From the NCBI GenBank assembly GCA_037693485.1, contig CM075345.1, positions 81,970,001 through 82,034,000 on the forward strand: DNA of 64,000 nt. Reading direction: 5' to 3'. The notes below the pieces were generated by a model, which was not told the DNA's origin, did no database searches, and saw only the letters and a program-made list of their open reading frames with translations. Each line of letters opens with the position of its first letter. Positions within the stretch are counted from its first letter, which is position 1. Position numbers and translations under genes: made by a program. The stretch is from Kitagawia praeruptora (taxonomy: Eukaryota; Streptophyta; Magnoliopsida; Apiales; Apiaceae). Shown here in pieces: positions 1-11,242 of this stretch.

Positions 1-3000
1 TTATAGACTTGGAAACAAGAAATCCAAAAACACTTATAATAATAACTTCTTTTATTAACTTACAACTCTTGTTCCAACAATCTCTTATACAATCTTATGC
101 TGTTGGTATCACCTTGATATAAGGTATACAACGGCCACAATATTCTAATACAACAAATAATACAACACAAGAATATGAATATCATACCAGTCTAACTAAA
201 CATCTAGTAGACTAACTCCAAAGGATAGAATCGCTCTGAGCCAAACATTAACTCGATCCATGACTTTCCCTGCTTCGAGCTAAACTAAGTCAAGTGCATC
301 AACTATCTATCTCTGAAAAATAAGATTTAAAACAAAAGCAAGAATGAGCGAAAGAAATGCTCAGCAAGTTTATTAATAGAATATACTAAGATACTTTTAG
401 AAAAACTTTAAAGGTTTCAAATCCACTATGTGGATGATACTATTTTTGAAATATTCATAATAATAATTTCCAAATATGAAGGAGGTTTGTAGAATTCAAT
501 AAATGATTCACTTCCAAAGCTTTGAAAATAATTTTGATATTTATCTCAACAAATCTCATAGTAGAAAAGACAAGTATAAAAACTTGAGGGGATGAATAAT
601 TAAGAGGTTCACAATATCTTTATCAGGCTCAACTACTAACAATGTTATAGTTATCAAATGTAGCAAATGGGTATTCAACAAAGTTCTGATGTATAAGCAA
701 TATCCAAATCTGGTTTAAGTTCTGAAGAATTGAATCATAAGGAATGAGATATCAAGATAAGAGTTTACAACTTTAATCATCAATTTTAAAAACATTATAA
801 AAACTTGGGATTTCAACTTGAACGCTACGAGCTAGCCGGGTGATCAGCCCGCGAATAGCTCCGGATATCACACTCGTGCATGTGACTCCTCCTTTATTGT
901 AGGATCCTGGTGGCACTTATTGACATTGGCCATGACATAAAGCCATATAATTTCACAGACCGGCGTCACGGTCTAAAACATTTTTATTATTATCCCACAA
1001 TTTCAAAATCAATTTTAACAATTTTCACAGTTTCAATATTCAAGCAATAAAACATTCCCTATACTTACTGACAAAAGATCAGCCTAGTATAAGGAGATTT
1101 AAATAAAACTGGTTTACGCTGTTCAACAAGTTGTATGTAAATCTGAATAATCATTCGAAAGAGATTCAAGGACTGATCATAGGTATTAAATAAGCTGATA
1201 TGGTAAATCAAAGGTACAATCAGAATAATATTTGAGATTCGATTCAGGGTATAACAAAAGTATTATTTCAGGAATAAGAATCATAAGGCAAATCTCAATA
1301 TCAATAAGGTTCATGCTATAAGATTTCAGTTAAAAGAAAAGAGTTAACACTTGCCTTAACAAGCTACTTCACTTGAACGATTTCTCGCGAATTACGAGTT
1401 TAAATAAAGCATTTGCAAATATTCATTTTTAAGAAAGTATAATATTTTAAAATCATGCATACTCTGAACGAAAGAGTACGGTTAGTAGACTTGCCTTAGG
1501 TCCTAGCTAATAAGTACGCTTGACGATTTAGAGAGAACATTCCTTCGTTTGTCCCGCGTGTCCAATCCTCTGATTTGATCCCATTTCGATTCGATGCACT
1601 TGCGATTGCCGCCAGTCTGATTCACCGCAATCGAGTCCGCACGTCGATTCTATAGTTAACATAATACAGTACTTTAGTCTTCGGGATAAACATACGGTCC
1701 ACCGACGCTAGTACGCACACTCTAACACGTTTAACTTAATCACAAATATTATTATAAAACAATTTCCGATGTATACAACACCTTACCAAAATCAATACTT
1801 TAACCAACCATTCACACTTAATAACTTTATAACATCTAGGTTCTATGCCCGACAAATCTTAAATCATAAATCAACTCAAATTCAATAGCGACTATCCTAT
1901 AGTCGTTAACACTTAATCATGTAAACATATATTCGTATATCTAGCATGCATACGATCTTCTAATCACATAACACATAAGTCAATTAATATTTTCGATTGA
2001 TAATAACGATCATATACGAGAGATTTGCCGGTTTAAACATCAAAAGAAGTTATTTACATTTTTAGAAATTTGCGACATCTCCTTTGTATTATCACGTTAC
2101 CAATCGGAATTTAACCGACACAAACAACCAAGTCATATACTTACAACATAACAAGCATTCAACTTACTATTATAGTTATTTGACATTACTTACAACCATA
2201 CTTGCAATCACGATTCACAATACACCAAAACGACTTTCACACATAACAATCTGCTATGACCAGCCTAGAAAGACATCCAATTTACACTATCAAGATGACC
2301 TTAACTTAAAAAGTACATAACATGAAACTCGAAGGAAATCCCGAGACCTTTCCAGAATGGTAAGGCTCGTTAAAAACAGATAAGTAATGAATTCAGAATC
2401 GATCAAAACGTGGATTGTTAAAACAGAATCAGTCCCTGAGTACACTAGTATTTTGAAGTTTAACATATTAAGATCACAAAATTTGACAACAGAATGTAAA
2501 TTAAAAATGTAGAGTTCGAAAAGATCTTTCCAGATTGATATAGCTCAGAAAATTTGAATGTAAGATCCATTTACTATGAATTTTTGAAAACAGGGCTCTC
2601 AATGACCAAAAAATTCTGGCCAGTTACTAAAGTGCAGAAAACAGGGGATTACAATTGAAATTTCAGAAAACACATAAAACGAAACTTGTAAACAACTGAA
2701 ATACCTTTCTAAAAACTCTAAAATCAACCCCATACGATTATTTTTCAATTTTATAACATTTTTACAATGCATCAGACTACTATCGAAACTTAGCAAATCA
2801 AGTGAGTATCTCCTTAACTCCCATCTTTTAGTTTAGCAATTATCAAACAACACCCATTTAATACACACACATATACTCGGCACACACAGACACACACTTA
2901 TATCAATTAGAAATTTACAAATAAGCTTCTAATTAAAATCATTTACATACCCCCAAGAACATGCATATATTCAATATAGTTCACCTATTTATACTTAATC

Positions 3001-4672
3001 AAAACAACATTCAAAATCCCCTTGAACCTCAACTCACAAATCTGAAAAATTACAAACTTAACTCAAATTTGTCATGCAACTTAATTCTCTTCACAAAAAT
3101 CATTAACAAGATCATCATAACACTAACCCATAACAAATTTATGATTTACAAGTTTAAAACTAAAAGCCCTCTTTTCGAAAATGACATGCATGTAAAGTTC
3201 TTAGCAAAATTCACTAATTAGCATCACAACTAACACAAATAAGCACTTACATACAAGAATCCAACCCACCGGATCTAATGGAGACCATCTCCGATGGTGA
3301 TGATGGTTCGGTGGTGGCCTCAAACTCGGCACCCCAATCAAACACAACTCCAAACTCGATTTTTCTTGCAACCCATCTATTAACAACATCAATTACACAC
3401 CTATCTCTACTTGCATGTAAGTTTTTGAACACACCCAACCTATACATACACAAAAACGAACATATATACACACACCCATCACTACAACTTCAAATAAACT
3501 CACCCCAATATCAATTAACCATTATAACCTCAAGTACCACTCACAATTTGAATAAAACTTGAGCAATCAATCAAATTTTTTAAGAAAAAGAATGGGGGAG
3601 AGGAAACTTATGGGAGAGAGAGAGACATACGGGGGAAAAGAGATGGGGGGTTTGTGTCTCGGCTGGAAAGAGAAGGGGAAAGGAGTGGGTGGGCTTTTAT
3701 AGGCACAAGGAAGAGTAAACTAGTAAATTGCAACTCACTTACTAATACAACTACTCTTTTATTTAACATTTAAATTACTAATAAATGGTAATTGCTGTAA
3801 ATACAGACATTTTATATTTTTAAAATCAAGATCTTGAAATTCTCAATCCACACATATTTTTAAAATATTTTTGGGACTTGTAATTAAAAAGATATGAATT
3901 TTACAAGAAATAGTCTTTTAAAAAGAAATGTCCTTTCTAAAATCATTTAAAAATCCATAAAACCCAAAACAAATCAAACTCTTATTTTTATAATCAAGAG
4001 TATAAAATCAGAAACACATACGTACCAAAAATATACTTTTAAGACTTGTAATTATTAAACTAGAGATTTTACAAGATGCTTTATCTAAAAAGAAATTCAA
4101 GCTTTAAAAATCTCTAAAAATTATTGGAGCCCAAATAAAATAAACTTGCAATTTTAAAACGTTTCTAAATACTGAAGAAACACTATGAAAGAGATTTCAT
4201 GATTTTGCGATGCTCCAAAAATTTTAGAAAAATTAAACAGTGCTTTAAACTAGCATTTAAATGCATTTAAATTTCATACAACCACATTTAATCATACAAG
4301 TTCACATATAAGTCACATAGACACAGTAAGTGATCATAATTTATACAAATAAAATTGAATTATTAAACTGAAATAAAACCCTTATCATTTTATCCAACTA
4401 GACGATCACCACGATAATTCCAAATAATATCAATTTGATTCAGATAACTCACATAGTCATTTAGCAATTAAGTCACATTGACTTAATTCACAAAATTTAA
4501 AACAAACCCATTTTCCACTTAATCATACACAAACAACATTTAATCACATAAATGCTCCAAATCGAATAAATATTATAAAATAATATTTAACTATTCTATT
4601 CTCTCATCACACCTATCGGACGATGCAAAATAATAATAATAAATTTTATTTTGAAAATTCGGGTTGTTACAT
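1..4672 (-). repeat. Non-coding LTR-retrotransposon-like block (gypsy type, LARD-like)
   Basis: No convincing gene is visible in this AT-rich stretch; its short ORFs lack domain similarity. On the minus strand it reads as the non-coding part of a gypsy-type element. An LTR-like start TGTAACAACCCGAATTTT begins at about 4672, a TATA box (TATAAAAGCCC) lies near 3695-3703, and a GC-richer block at about 820-970 contains CTGATCACCCGG. A similar motif recurs on the plus strand near 33780. The absence of gag-pol suggests a non-autonomous or decayed element. Assignment to gypsy is inference from these motifs. Confidence 0.4.
3690..3705 (-). promoter_or_regulatory. Putative LTR TATA box
   Basis: The reverse complement reads CCTATAAAAGCCCACCC, a good plant TATA box, followed by a CT-rich leader running to about 3590. 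It lies about 970 bp inside the putative LTR start at 4672, as expected for a U3 promoter. Function is inferred only. Confidence 0.35.
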
Positions 4673-4698
4673 GAGCTGTTAAGCTGTTGCATACTACC

Positions 4699-4714
4699 GA
4701 AGGCAAGTAATTCT
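4699..4714 (+). repeat. TSD of R1, left copy
   Basis: GAAGGCAAGTAATTCT here is repeated exactly at 10022-10037 and delimits retroposon R1. Confidence 0.9.
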
Positions 4715-4784
4715 TTTTTTTTTTTTGCTAATTGAAATTTTATACCAAAAAGGAACAACTAACAAAATTCTAGGGGACTGAAAG

Positions 4785-4954
4785 ATGAGAGTCATTTTCT
4801 CTCTAGAAACCCTTTCTAGCCGCCGCTAAATTTTCTTCTATTCCTCCCCTTTCTCCATCAGATCTGACCACAAATCCTTCGCTAATCCATCTCTTTCTTC
4901 TATCCCTACACCTTAATCGCCTAAATTTCTTATATCTACTATTTCTAGCTTTTC
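4785..4954 (+). promoter_or_regulatory. R2 conserved leader
   Basis: The leader starts ATGAGAGTCATTTTCTCTCT and continues with CCCTTTCTAGCCGCCGC and CCATCAGATCTGA, and a TTTCTTAT box shortly before the ORF start. These blocks recur in order in the other full-length copies whatever ORF follows, so this is the family's 5' UTR and presumably its internal promoter. Confidence 0.65.
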
Positions 4955-5672
4955 ATGGATTCCTCTAATGTCGATTCAAATGGTTGTCCTATCGACCATG
5001 ATGGAGTTTCCCTGGAATATGGGGGGTCGGAGGGGCACGGGATGCCTTTCTTAGTTGCTGGGTCTATTCTCAGAGAACTTGTTGGTTTCAACCGATCGGA
5101 TTTGGAGGGATCTAGCCATCTGGAATCAGATCCGAGTCAGGAGGACAGCAATGCTGGGGTTTCACTCGAGGCCGGTGAGAGACTCCAGAGTAAGGATGTG
5201 CATGTTGAGCCTAGATCTTGGGTTGCGACACGCTCCTCAACAATGAGATCTGGAATGTTATCTCATGGGTGTCATGAGGCGGTCCCTTCGGTAGGAAGGG
5301 TTTATGCAAAAGAGAATGAGGGTTTGTGGTTCTAGCACCAATCGTATTGTCCAAGGGGTTAAACCTAATTTGGAAAAGGATTCCTCTGTTTGTCTTGACA
5401 ATGAGACCCTTATTATGATGTCTGATTCCATGGGAATTCAGAAAGGTTCTCCTCGTCAAGATGAGACAATGAAGTCTTCTACTAGTAAGAATAGCATGAT
5501 GGGTTCTGATGCTAAGATGGATGACAGTGAGAAAGTTCGGTAAAATTTGGTTTCTAAAAGGTTGAAGAAGCGCCTTACTGCTGTTGTGAATGTCGTAGTT
5601 ATCCTCAGGGATTGCATTATTCAGAATGGTTTCGAGGTGCCTAGGTTCTGGGGGCATGGGGATTCAGGAGAC

Positions 5673-6208
5673 TTTTTTTTTTTTGCTAATTAATTGTTTA
5701 TACCAAAATGAACAACGTCTAAAAATCTAGGGGCATACCCCGCGAAGTCAACATATTAAAGCTAATTAAACTAGTCTAAACTAGTTTAAAACAACAATAT
5801 AGAACTAAGCCTATATTACATAATTAATCTGGAGCCTCCAACAAACTGAATGGACCCAGTTCGAGCACTAAAGAGTGCAACTGAGTAAACTTCTTCCAAA
5901 GTCTGCCATGACAAACCCATTTCCACAGCTGCATTTCATTCAAAGATACCTCCCTCAACATGAGAGCTGGCCTCCAAAAAAGCACCTCACCGGCTAACTT
6001 TTCATTGGAAGGAGAACCAGCCCCCAGCTGATTAAAGATGCCCAAACACAAACCACAACCCATGTAGTGTCCACCAGCAGCCTCGCAACCACCAGCAGCC
6101 TCATGTCCAAAGTTCATTGGCATCCCATTCGTCTCAAAAGTACTTTGCATTACTGACCCCAAATGGTCGGCTGCTATTAACGGTCTCCAGGGGAGGCCCA
6201 CTTTCAAA
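5673..6208 (-). mobile_element. Retroposon R3 fragment (type C), in R2
   Basis: A minus-strand, strongly 5'-truncated copy. Poly(T), antisense tail and TCTAGGGGCATACCCCGCG begin at 5673, and coding sequence runs to about 6207. No TSD is visible. About 20 codons of the target R2 ORF are missing at the junction compared with R7, so insertion was accompanied by a small target deletion or was followed by decay. Confidence 0.8.
5824..6207 (-). pseudogene. R3 type C C-terminal fragment
   Basis: About 127 open codons without a start of their own. The segment NQLGAGSPSNEKLAGEVLFW also occurs in R19 and, diverged, in R5. The end FSLLEAPD-stop matches the end of R22 (GLVEAPD), so R3 and R22 belong to one subtype. 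This is the C-terminus of a type C protein of unknown function. Confidence 0.6.
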
Positions 6209-7124
6209 TTAATGAGGGATCTTGCAAGATCATTACAATGTATTAAACAACTTGGGCACTTTCTTCGGAAAAAGGGTATCCCCTCCCCTGTTCTGTTAGG
6301 GGACGGTCCTGTTATTCAAGATATGAAGGAGGAATTGGAGGCTGCTGGGTTGGTTGCCCAGGCCTTTGTGAATGTTAAGCGCAGGGTAATAGTGGCGGCA
6401 AAACAATTTCTGGAGTGTTTTAAGATATTTATTATCTTTATTGACAAGGATTGCCATGGTGATGTGGAGGTTATGATTAACAATACTGCAGACGAGGTGG
6501 AGCTCCAAAACTCTACTTGTTGTGATAACCATTTAAGGGATTATCTTGTTGATCTTGGGGTTTGACAAGCTTGATGCGGTTCAATGGGAGGATGCGGTCG
6601 TAAAGGAAATTGAGGTTGTTGTCCTGAAGTATACTTCGGGTGAAAATTGAGAGTTCACGAAGGGGATTAATTATGTTGAGGTTAGCAATGAAGGCCTGGA
6701 CAAAGGGGCGGAGAAGAGGAAGGTCCCAACCTATCTTACCGACGGAGAATCTAAGGCTGGGGATTGTCATGATGGTGGGCATAGGGACTCGTTGACTGTT
6801 AAGTATGAGTTATCTCATATGAAAGGGTTCACTAGTGGGACTGGCCTGACATCAGGTCCTGATATTGATGCAGCGCTGGCTAAGGAAGTGGTTATTACGA
6901 ATGCCTCTCTTCTCGAGCACATGGCCTATTTGGGCTCTATTGTTGGGTCAGGGGTTGGAAAATGCCTGATGGTCGCGGCTGAGGGAGAAAATGTGCATAA
7001 CTTGTATGCAGGGGCTATCTCAAAGTGCCCAGTTCATGAATGCCACGAGGAGTGATCTTGCGGATGCAGAGGGTAGGCCTCTTAAGAGCCCTGTTGGGGA
7101 TGCAAATGAAGATGGTGCCAGGGC

Positions 7125-8149
7125 AGGCCTTGGCTGGTACATTTTGACCCTTATTACCAAGGGAAATAATGAAAATCTTCAAACTATCCACATCCATCCC
7201 CTGACTAGCAGCCACCAACGTTTTTCCTTTTCCACCCAAATAGGTCTGGTCCAACAGCCCAACATCCTTTAGCTCCTCCCTCATGCCTTGAATAAGAACC
7301 TCTTCATCCCCTAGAAGAACAGGGGGGATTTCCTTTTTCCGAATAAATCCACTCAATTGGTTGATACAGTGCAATGCTCTAGCATGGTCATCCATCATCC
7401 TAAGCACAAGTTGGTCCTGCAAATCACTAGAGGCATTCAAGCCTCTCATAGCTATCTTCCCCCACAAACTGGGAACCTCATGCCCATTCCGAACAATACA
7501 TTCCCTAATAACCACGAGAACTTTCAAAGCTATATTCAATCTCTCCCGAAGTCTTGATGAGTGCGACCAAGTCCTAGCAGGCGTTCCAGGGACCACCCCC
7601 TTAAAGACATACGATGCGCTTCCAAAGGTGGAAGCAGATCCCGAATGACAGTAGTGTCCTCCATGGTATCAATACACCCCTTATCCTTTAAGGTGACATC
7701 CGTACATCCTATCCCTTGTCTTTGTTAGCAATAACACTTTCCACAAAGGGTTCCCTGCTAGCAAGCGCTTTCATAGCCTCCATAACAGGGCTACGAGAAC
7801 GAGAAGCAATCCCATCAGCGCGATTGCAACCAACATCTTTCTTTCCCAAACTAATCTGAGACTGACCAGACTTCAAACACGAACCAGGCGTGTCCATCAA
7901 GGATGCATCCTTCGGCCTTTGGGTATCCAGAGATGAACCCCCAAAAGAAACACCATCATGTACCGGATCTTCATCCAGATGCTTAACTTCATCCACCCTT
8001 TGGTTAGGGAGACCCATTAACTCTCTGAAGACAGATCCAACAACTAAGAAGGGGCCCTGAGCCCCATCGACCACTCCAAATTCGAGAGGAGCTCCATCCT
8101 GATCAACAGGACACCTAGTGGGATCCACATCATGGTTAGAACCATCCAT
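7125..8149 (-). pseudogene. R4 type A ORF, frameshifted and 3'-truncated
   Basis: Starts MDGSNHDVDPTRCPVDQDG at 8149 and is open to a stop near 7709. The same protein then continues in another frame (LNIALKVLVVIRECIVRNG, GHEVPSLWGKIAMRGLN, CINQLSGFIRKK) to the truncation point near 7125. This half contains the EVP domain shared with type B. The WRATRGGH tail is absent because the segment is cut. Compare R7, the best-preserved type A ORF. Confidence 0.7.
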
Positions 8150-8306
8150 AGCAGTAATAGGTATAAGAAATTTGGGGGAATATGGAGAAGACAGAGAGGG
8201 GGATGAATTCGTGAAGGGGAAAAGATTAGATCTGATGACAAAGTGTGTTAGATAGAGAGGCGGCTATTAGGGTTTTTAGAGAGAAGGTAGAGAGAACGAC
8301 TCTCAT
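7125..8306 (-). mobile_element. R4: inverted type A segment with complete 5' end
   Basis: The reverse complement starts ATGAGAGTCG at 8306, followed by the leader (ACCCTAATAGCCGCC, CATCAGATCTAA) and a type A ORF. It breaks off inside the ORF near 7125 with no 3' tail or poly(A), directly against plus-strand R2 sequence. R2's 3' tail follows just beyond 8306. It is either a twin-primed or template-switched part of R2 or a separate insertion whose 3' end was lost. Confidence 0.65.
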
Positions 8307-8533
8307 TTCTTTTACTCTCGATTTTGTAATATTTGTTGATTTCGCGGGGTATGCCCCTAGACTTGTCTAAGCTGTTCCTTTATGGTATATAATTTAACTA
8401 GCAAAAAAAAACAAAATTCTAGGGGCATACCCCGCGAAATCAACATTCAGCCAATACAAAGCCAAACAACATTAAGTCATTTTACAATCAACAAAACATA
8501 GAAACATAGAAATAGGAGAATAGACATCCATAA

Positions 8534-10057
8534 CTAAATCCTGCTGGAGTGACCACCTCTAGTCGCTCTCCATTGTTTGATCTTGGATTTGGTCCAACGG
8601 ACTTTTGCTACCTGCTCATTGCCTTCATCAGTCAATTTCCCTTCCAGCTTATCATTAAGATCAAAAGAAGCCTCAAGGTCAACCTCCATGTGCACAACAT
8701 CAACATTGTTAATAGTCATATCCTGGTTGCAACCATCACCCAGAACATGCCCTCTGCCTACCTGCACCTCATCAGTCTCCATATTGCAGAAATCCACATC
8801 AATGGAAGGGAGGATACTAACACTAGGAAAATCCTCCCAAGGGATACCATCCCCAGGTTCCACCTTCTCCCCTCTCTGAATAGTATTCTTCAGAATATCA
8901 ATACTAACCCCAGCACTATCAATCTGCATAGCATATATGCCCTCATTTAGACCACTACCCATCAGGTAGTCAAAAGCTTCATCTATCTCTGCATCAATTT
9001 GGCTAACCCCAACCTCCTTCAAGTCCGAAGCACCATCATTCACAGTATCTCCCATATTTTTAGTCAATCCCTCATTGCCAGCTCCCATTATGGTTTGGAT
9101 ATCATCCTTCCACCTGACATTCTGCTTCCTCTTTACATTTCCCCCATCATTTCCCTTCAGGACTACCTGCCCTTGTTTCTCCTTACTACAAGATGGAACA
9201 GGATTCGCCATAGGCCAGCCATTATCGTCCATATACACCTCAAGAGGGATGCCTTCAGTAGGAATTTCAATTCCCTCACTAACCATGTACTTCTGTAGTT
9301 GAATAACATTGTTAAGAGCTACACAAAGCTCCTCATCATTTCCATAATCCGAGATGTCAGTAAGAAAGTTGCCCGAAACTATGAGTTTCGTTTCCTTCTG
9401 CCTTTTTAACATAGGCACCTCATATCCCATATATTCAATAAAAAGCTTCAACACTTTGGAGTAATTTTTTTCTTCTATCAGGTGCTTCTGAGCCCTTTCC
9501 TCCTCAACTAGCCCAACCAAGCCCGTTTGAGGGCTACCTACATTAGAGCCACTAGCATTTGTCAGACAGTTGATATCAAGAATAGTCTCCTCCAACTCCA
9601 AACCCATCTCCATAGGAGCATCACGTTGAGAGACAACTAGAGCCTCAAGAGCAGAATCCCCTTTCTCCCTAGTAGTTGTCCCATTCTTCACCAGGTCAAC
9701 CTCGTTAACCTCATTCAAGTTATTAACATTTGCTTTCAGTAGCAAAGCAGCAACAGGGTAACCAGCAATGCCACCATTGTTGGAGTTACCATCCCAATAA
9801 GCATCAGTCACAATTCTTTGAACAAGGCCCGCAATCAGGCCTGATATGACTTCCTCATCTCCAGAGTCTTCATCCTTAGTATAACTTAAGTTCACAGAGA
9901 CAACAGAGCCCTTATTGTCCATTTCCAAACCAGCATTCGGAACAGTATGCTTCATATCAGCAACCTGGGTAACATCATCAGTACCTTTATCCTTGGTCAT
10001 TCCTAAGCCATCGTGCACGCTGAAGGCAAGTAATTCTGTCTCTTCTTGAAAGTTCAT
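8534..10057 (-). CDS. R1 type B ORF, N-terminally truncated, 507 codons open
   Basis: I do not recognise this protein outside the family seen in this window. It is acidic and contains, in order: an acidic segment with DEDSGDEEVISGL (also in R21), the EVP domain (YMGYEVPMLKRQKE through IQLQKYMVSEGIEIP), the motif QIDAEIDEAFDYLM, a PGDGIPWEDFPSVSILP block, and the family tail KSKIKQWRATRGGHSSRI. The first 12 codons (10057-10022) lie in the TSD and flanking DNA, because the element ends at 10021, so the apparent start is accidental and the N-terminal KRVSF repeats are missing. No internal stops. Probably a nucleic-acid-associated accessory protein, judged only by its basic Arg/Gly tail. Confidence 0.75.
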   Translation of the reverse strand: MNFQEETELLAFSVHDGLGMTKDKGTDDVTQVADMKHTVPNAGLEMDNKGSVVSVNLSYTKDEDSGDEEVISGLIAGLVQRIVTDAYWDGNSNNGGIAGYPVAALLLKANVNNLNEVNEVDLVKNGTTTREKGDSALEALVVSQRDAPMEMGLELEETILDINCLTNASGSNVGSPQTGLVGLVEEERAQKHLIEEKNYSKVLKLFIEYMGYEVPMLKRQKETKLIVSGNFLTDISDYGNDEELCVALNNVIQLQKYMVSEGIEIPTEGIPLEVYMDDNGWPMANPVPSCSKEKQGQVVLKGNDGGNVKRKQNVRWKDDIQTIMGAGNEGLTKNMGDTVNDGASDLKEVGVSQIDAEIDEAFDYLMGSGLNEGIYAMQIDSAGVSIDILKNTIQRGEKVEPGDGIPWEDFPSVSILPSIDVDFCNMETDEVQVGRGHVLGDGCNQDMTINNVDVVHMEVDLEASFDLNDKLEGKLTDEGNEQVAKVRWTKSKIKQWRATRGGHSSRI

Positions 10058-10412
10058 ATTCTTGAAACTGTTAAACCATGTTTATATATCCTGCTTTCAT
10101 ATGCTATGCCATACTTTCGCATGAACCCTGATACCTATTGATCACTTTACTGTATAACTGCAAACTACCTTAAAACAGACTAATTCTTTTTAATTGCTTC
10201 TTGACCATATATTCCATACTGCTTTCCAGAGTCAAGTCAAATTGACTGACGGATAAACCACTGTTATAGTTAACCTATGTCCGTGACCCGGATACCCTGT
10301 GTTGATTTTAAAATACTTATCAAATATCATGTTGCCCTAAACACTGTTTTACAAACTGGATGTCTTTTATCAATGATTCTTAAACCTTCTACATTGTTCA
10401 AATGTTTTTAAA
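10038..10412. other. Flanking non-coding DNA, no gene seen
   Basis: This AT-rich stretch resembles 24423-24632 (both contain CTGTTTTACAAACTGGAT-like and TTTATCAATGA phrases). The pieces 10038-10412, 24423-24632 and 27337-27606 are probably segments of one older non-coding repeat, split by R and LINE insertions. No coding signal. Confidence 0.4.
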
Positions 10413-11242
10413 CTAAGACTTAATCCTTTTTTTTGCTAATTAAAATATTATAACAACAAGCAAAGATTACAAAGCATGAGAGTCGTATGCTCTGCCTTCT
10501 CTCTACTCTCTCTCTAAAAATCCCTAGCCGCCATCAATCTTATTCCTTTTTCCATCAGATCTATACTATTAAACCTCACTAATTCATCTTCCCCTTCTAA
10601 TCTCCCACCTAAACACCATATTTCTTATTTATATTTTAATATTTATTTGGTTCTCTGAGATGGGTTCTCTGAGCAGGAGTCCATTTCTTTTGGATGTGAA
10701 TTCCATTGAATCAATGTGTTCTTTGTCCTCTGTGTTGAAGGATTTGTTAATCCTTTGGTGCGATGAGCCGCTCCTTCTGTTGTTAGAGGGAGGGTTCTTT
10801 GGTCTTATCAAAGGTATTAGATATGGCGATATGCTTGGGTCATGGGTCTTCGCTAATGGTGAAAACGGCTTCCCGTTGAATGGCGTGCTGTTCCAAGAAG
10901 GACTCATCCGTGTCACGGATTGTGGAATTTTTCGTGATGATTTGGGTTTCATCTCGGTTGAGATAAAAGTATCTTTCTGTTGCTTCTCTGTTGAGATGTG
11001 TGAGTTTGAACCACAGATTCGTATCTTTGCTGTCGATCATCTCTCGAAGGAAGACAAGGTGTTGGACGCTTTGTACCAATTGTTGATGTGGGTTCATTAC
11101 CAGGATTCTTCTGGTTCTATGGATCTATATAATGATGAGAAACCCGTTGTGGTTTTTGGGAAGAAGACTATAAAAGTTGAATTTTATTCGCTAGTTTCAA
11201 GCGGTTCTGTGCACATTTGGGTGAGGCAAATGCTCAACATGT

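Larger units (their letters stand above)
4955..7055 (+). pseudogene. R2 type A ORF, broken
   Basis: Starts MDSSNVDSNGCPIDHDG, matching the type A start in R4. The segment PFLVAGSILRELVG is also found in R4 and R7. The frame breaks at about 5335. The homologous reading continues in other frames (NGFEVPRFWG near 5625) until R3 interrupts at 5673. It resumes at 6212 with RDLARSLQCIKQLGHFLRKK, then stops and shifts near 6565, and ends about 7055. The WRATRGGH tail is not visible because the end is replaced by the R4 junction. Non-functional copy; type A function unknown. Confidence 0.7.
4777..8410 (+). mobile_element. Retroposon R2 (type A), in R1, holds R3 and R4
   Basis: A plus-strand copy inserted in R1's 3' tail. 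The 15-bp TSD ACAAAATTCTAGGGG lies at 4762-4776 and 8411-8425. The family start ATGAGAGTC is at 4785, after 8 extra bases. The 3' end (TCGCGGGGTATGCCCC, then poly(A)) is at 8346-8410. The interior is rearranged: R3 interrupts it at 5673, and an inverted type A segment (R4) occupies about 7125-8306. Confidence 0.85.
4715..10021 (-). mobile_element. Retroposon R1 (type B, 5'-truncated), holds R2
   Basis: A minus-strand copy of the GGGGTATGCCCC-tail family. The poly(T) and antisense tail start at 4715. The copy is interrupted by R2 at 4777 and resumes at 8411 with TCTAGGGGCATACCCCGCG. It is 5'-truncated within its coding region at 10021 and flanked by a 16-bp exact TSD (4699-4714 and 10022-10037). 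Subtracting R2 leaves about 1.7 kb. Confidence 0.9.

Noticed and set aside
2084..3562. Several 60-95 codon ORFs in the first 4 kb
   Set aside because: They overlap on both strands in low-complexity AT-rich DNA, show no domain or family similarity and lie in LTR-element-like sequence.
5211..5657. A 148-codon minus-strand ORF opposite the R2 ORF
   Set aside because: It is a shadow of the type A coding strand, with no homology elsewhere in the family.
4715..10021. R elements as ordinary host genes
   Set aside because: TSDs, poly(A) tails, 5' truncation and repeated ends on many copies show retroposition.
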